Of a DNA stretch of 5,632 bases, positions 5,324 through 5,632 are shown one piece after another. Numbering within the stretch: position 1 is the first letter of the stretch; every line of letters starts with the position of its first letter. The notes beneath the pieces are model-generated. The model was not told the origin of the DNA and did no database searches. It saw only the letters and a program-made list of their open reading frames with translations. The DNA comes from Microthrixaceae bacterium (GTDB lineage: Bacteria; Actinomycetota; Acidimicrobiia; Acidimicrobiales; Acidimicrobilacustridaceae): assembly GCA_947455015.1 (NCBI GenBank), contig CANGMY010000114.1, forward strand, positions 1-5,632. Direction: 5' to 3'. The position numbers and the translations under genes are program-made.

Positions 5324-5632
5324 TCAGTCGGCGCCGAGGAACGGCGGACGCTCGCCGCCGCCGTGCGCTGCGATTTCTGCACCAGTGACGTAGCCCGCCA
5401 GATCGCTCGCTAGATACACGGCGATATCGCCAACGTCGGTGGGCATCGCAAAGCGGCCCATCGGGATGCCGGATTCGATGCGCTCGCGTTGTTCACCTTC
5501 GCCATAAAACAGCGCTGCTTGTTCGGTGAGGATGAGGCCGACGGTGATCGTGTTCACACGAACGGTTGGTGCCCACTCCATAGCGAGCGTGGTCGTCAAC
5601 TGCAGGAGGCCCGCCTTCGCTGCGCCATAGGC
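5324..5632 (-). CDS. Short-chain dehydrogenase/reductase, C-terminal part (start beyond window)
   Basis: The - strand frame is open to the window edge and gives the last 102 residues of an SDR of usual length near 250. The fragment begins AYGAAKAG, containing the catalytic Tyr and Lys of YxxxK, then VRVNTITVG, the post-active-site strand typical of SDRs. It continues with GIPMGRFAMPTDVGDIAVYLASD and the conserved GYVTG near the C-terminus, and ends in GGGERPPFLGAD. A TTG at 5599 is internal, because the YxxxK motif lies upstream of it. The Rossmann nucleotide motif and catalytic Ser lie outside, so cofactor and substrate cannot be judged. It is followed after 4 nt by the phosphotransferase gene, which suggests one operon reading toward the steroid-type genes. 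Confidence 0.88.
   Translation of the reverse strand, partial: AYGAAKAGLLQLTTTLAMEWAPTVRVNTITVGLILTEQAALFYGEGEQRERIESGIPMGRFAMPTDVGDIAVYLASDLAGYVTGAEIAAHGGGERPPFLGAD

Noticed and set aside
5320..5382. N-terminal extension of the phosphotransferase from a GTG at 5382
   Set aside because: It would overlap the conserved C-terminal GYVTG and GGGERP region of the SDR in another frame. The extension is low-complexity Ser/Arg/Ala and unlike a kinase N-terminus, so ATG 5319 is preferred.

Overview
The window looks like ordinary chromosome from an actinobacterium, possibly an aquatic Acidimicrobiia-type lineage. This rests on the moderately high GC content, the actinobacterial style of the acyl-CoA dehydrogenase, SDR, amidohydrolase and phosphotransferase genes, and the dense packing of genes. 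It is an inference from gene content; there is no rRNA or other taxonomic marker. I see no tRNA, CRISPR array, insertion sequence, phage gene or defence gene.

Layout: (1) The 3' part of a livF-like branched-chain amino acid ABC transporter ATPase (1-540, + strand) is followed 25 nt later by a small two-helix membrane protein (566-919). A strong intrinsic terminator (958-993) closes that unit. (2) A short intergenic region with two perfect inverted repeats (1000-1017, 1029-1041) leads into a second + strand unit: an amidohydrolase-fold protein that has lost most of the usual metal ligands (1078-1971), a FadE30-like acyl-CoA dehydrogenase (1992-3176), and an IpdF-like short-chain dehydrogenase (3173-3934) whose ATG overlaps the fadE stop. 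(3) Convergent to this, on the - strand, lie the 3' part of a second short-chain dehydrogenase (5632-5324) and, 4 nt after it, an APH-fold phosphotransferase-like gene (5319-3958).

The most informative signal is the fadE30-ipdF pair. In mycobacteria and rhodococci these two genes are neighbours and act in breakdown of steroid rings C and D (the HIP/indanone-propionate pathway), on CoA thioesters of the indanone intermediates. The organism may therefore degrade sterols or related terpenoid acids. The amidohydrolase-like gene sits at the head of the same unit and may be a co-expressed accessory. The SDR/phosphotransferase pair may belong to the same acyl-CoA or alcohol catabolism, but this rests on proximity alone. 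Nothing here amounts to a clearly new system. The points most worth a second look are the degenerate amidohydrolase active site, the unusual catalytic loop of the phosphotransferase, and the palindromes ahead of the putative catabolic operon.
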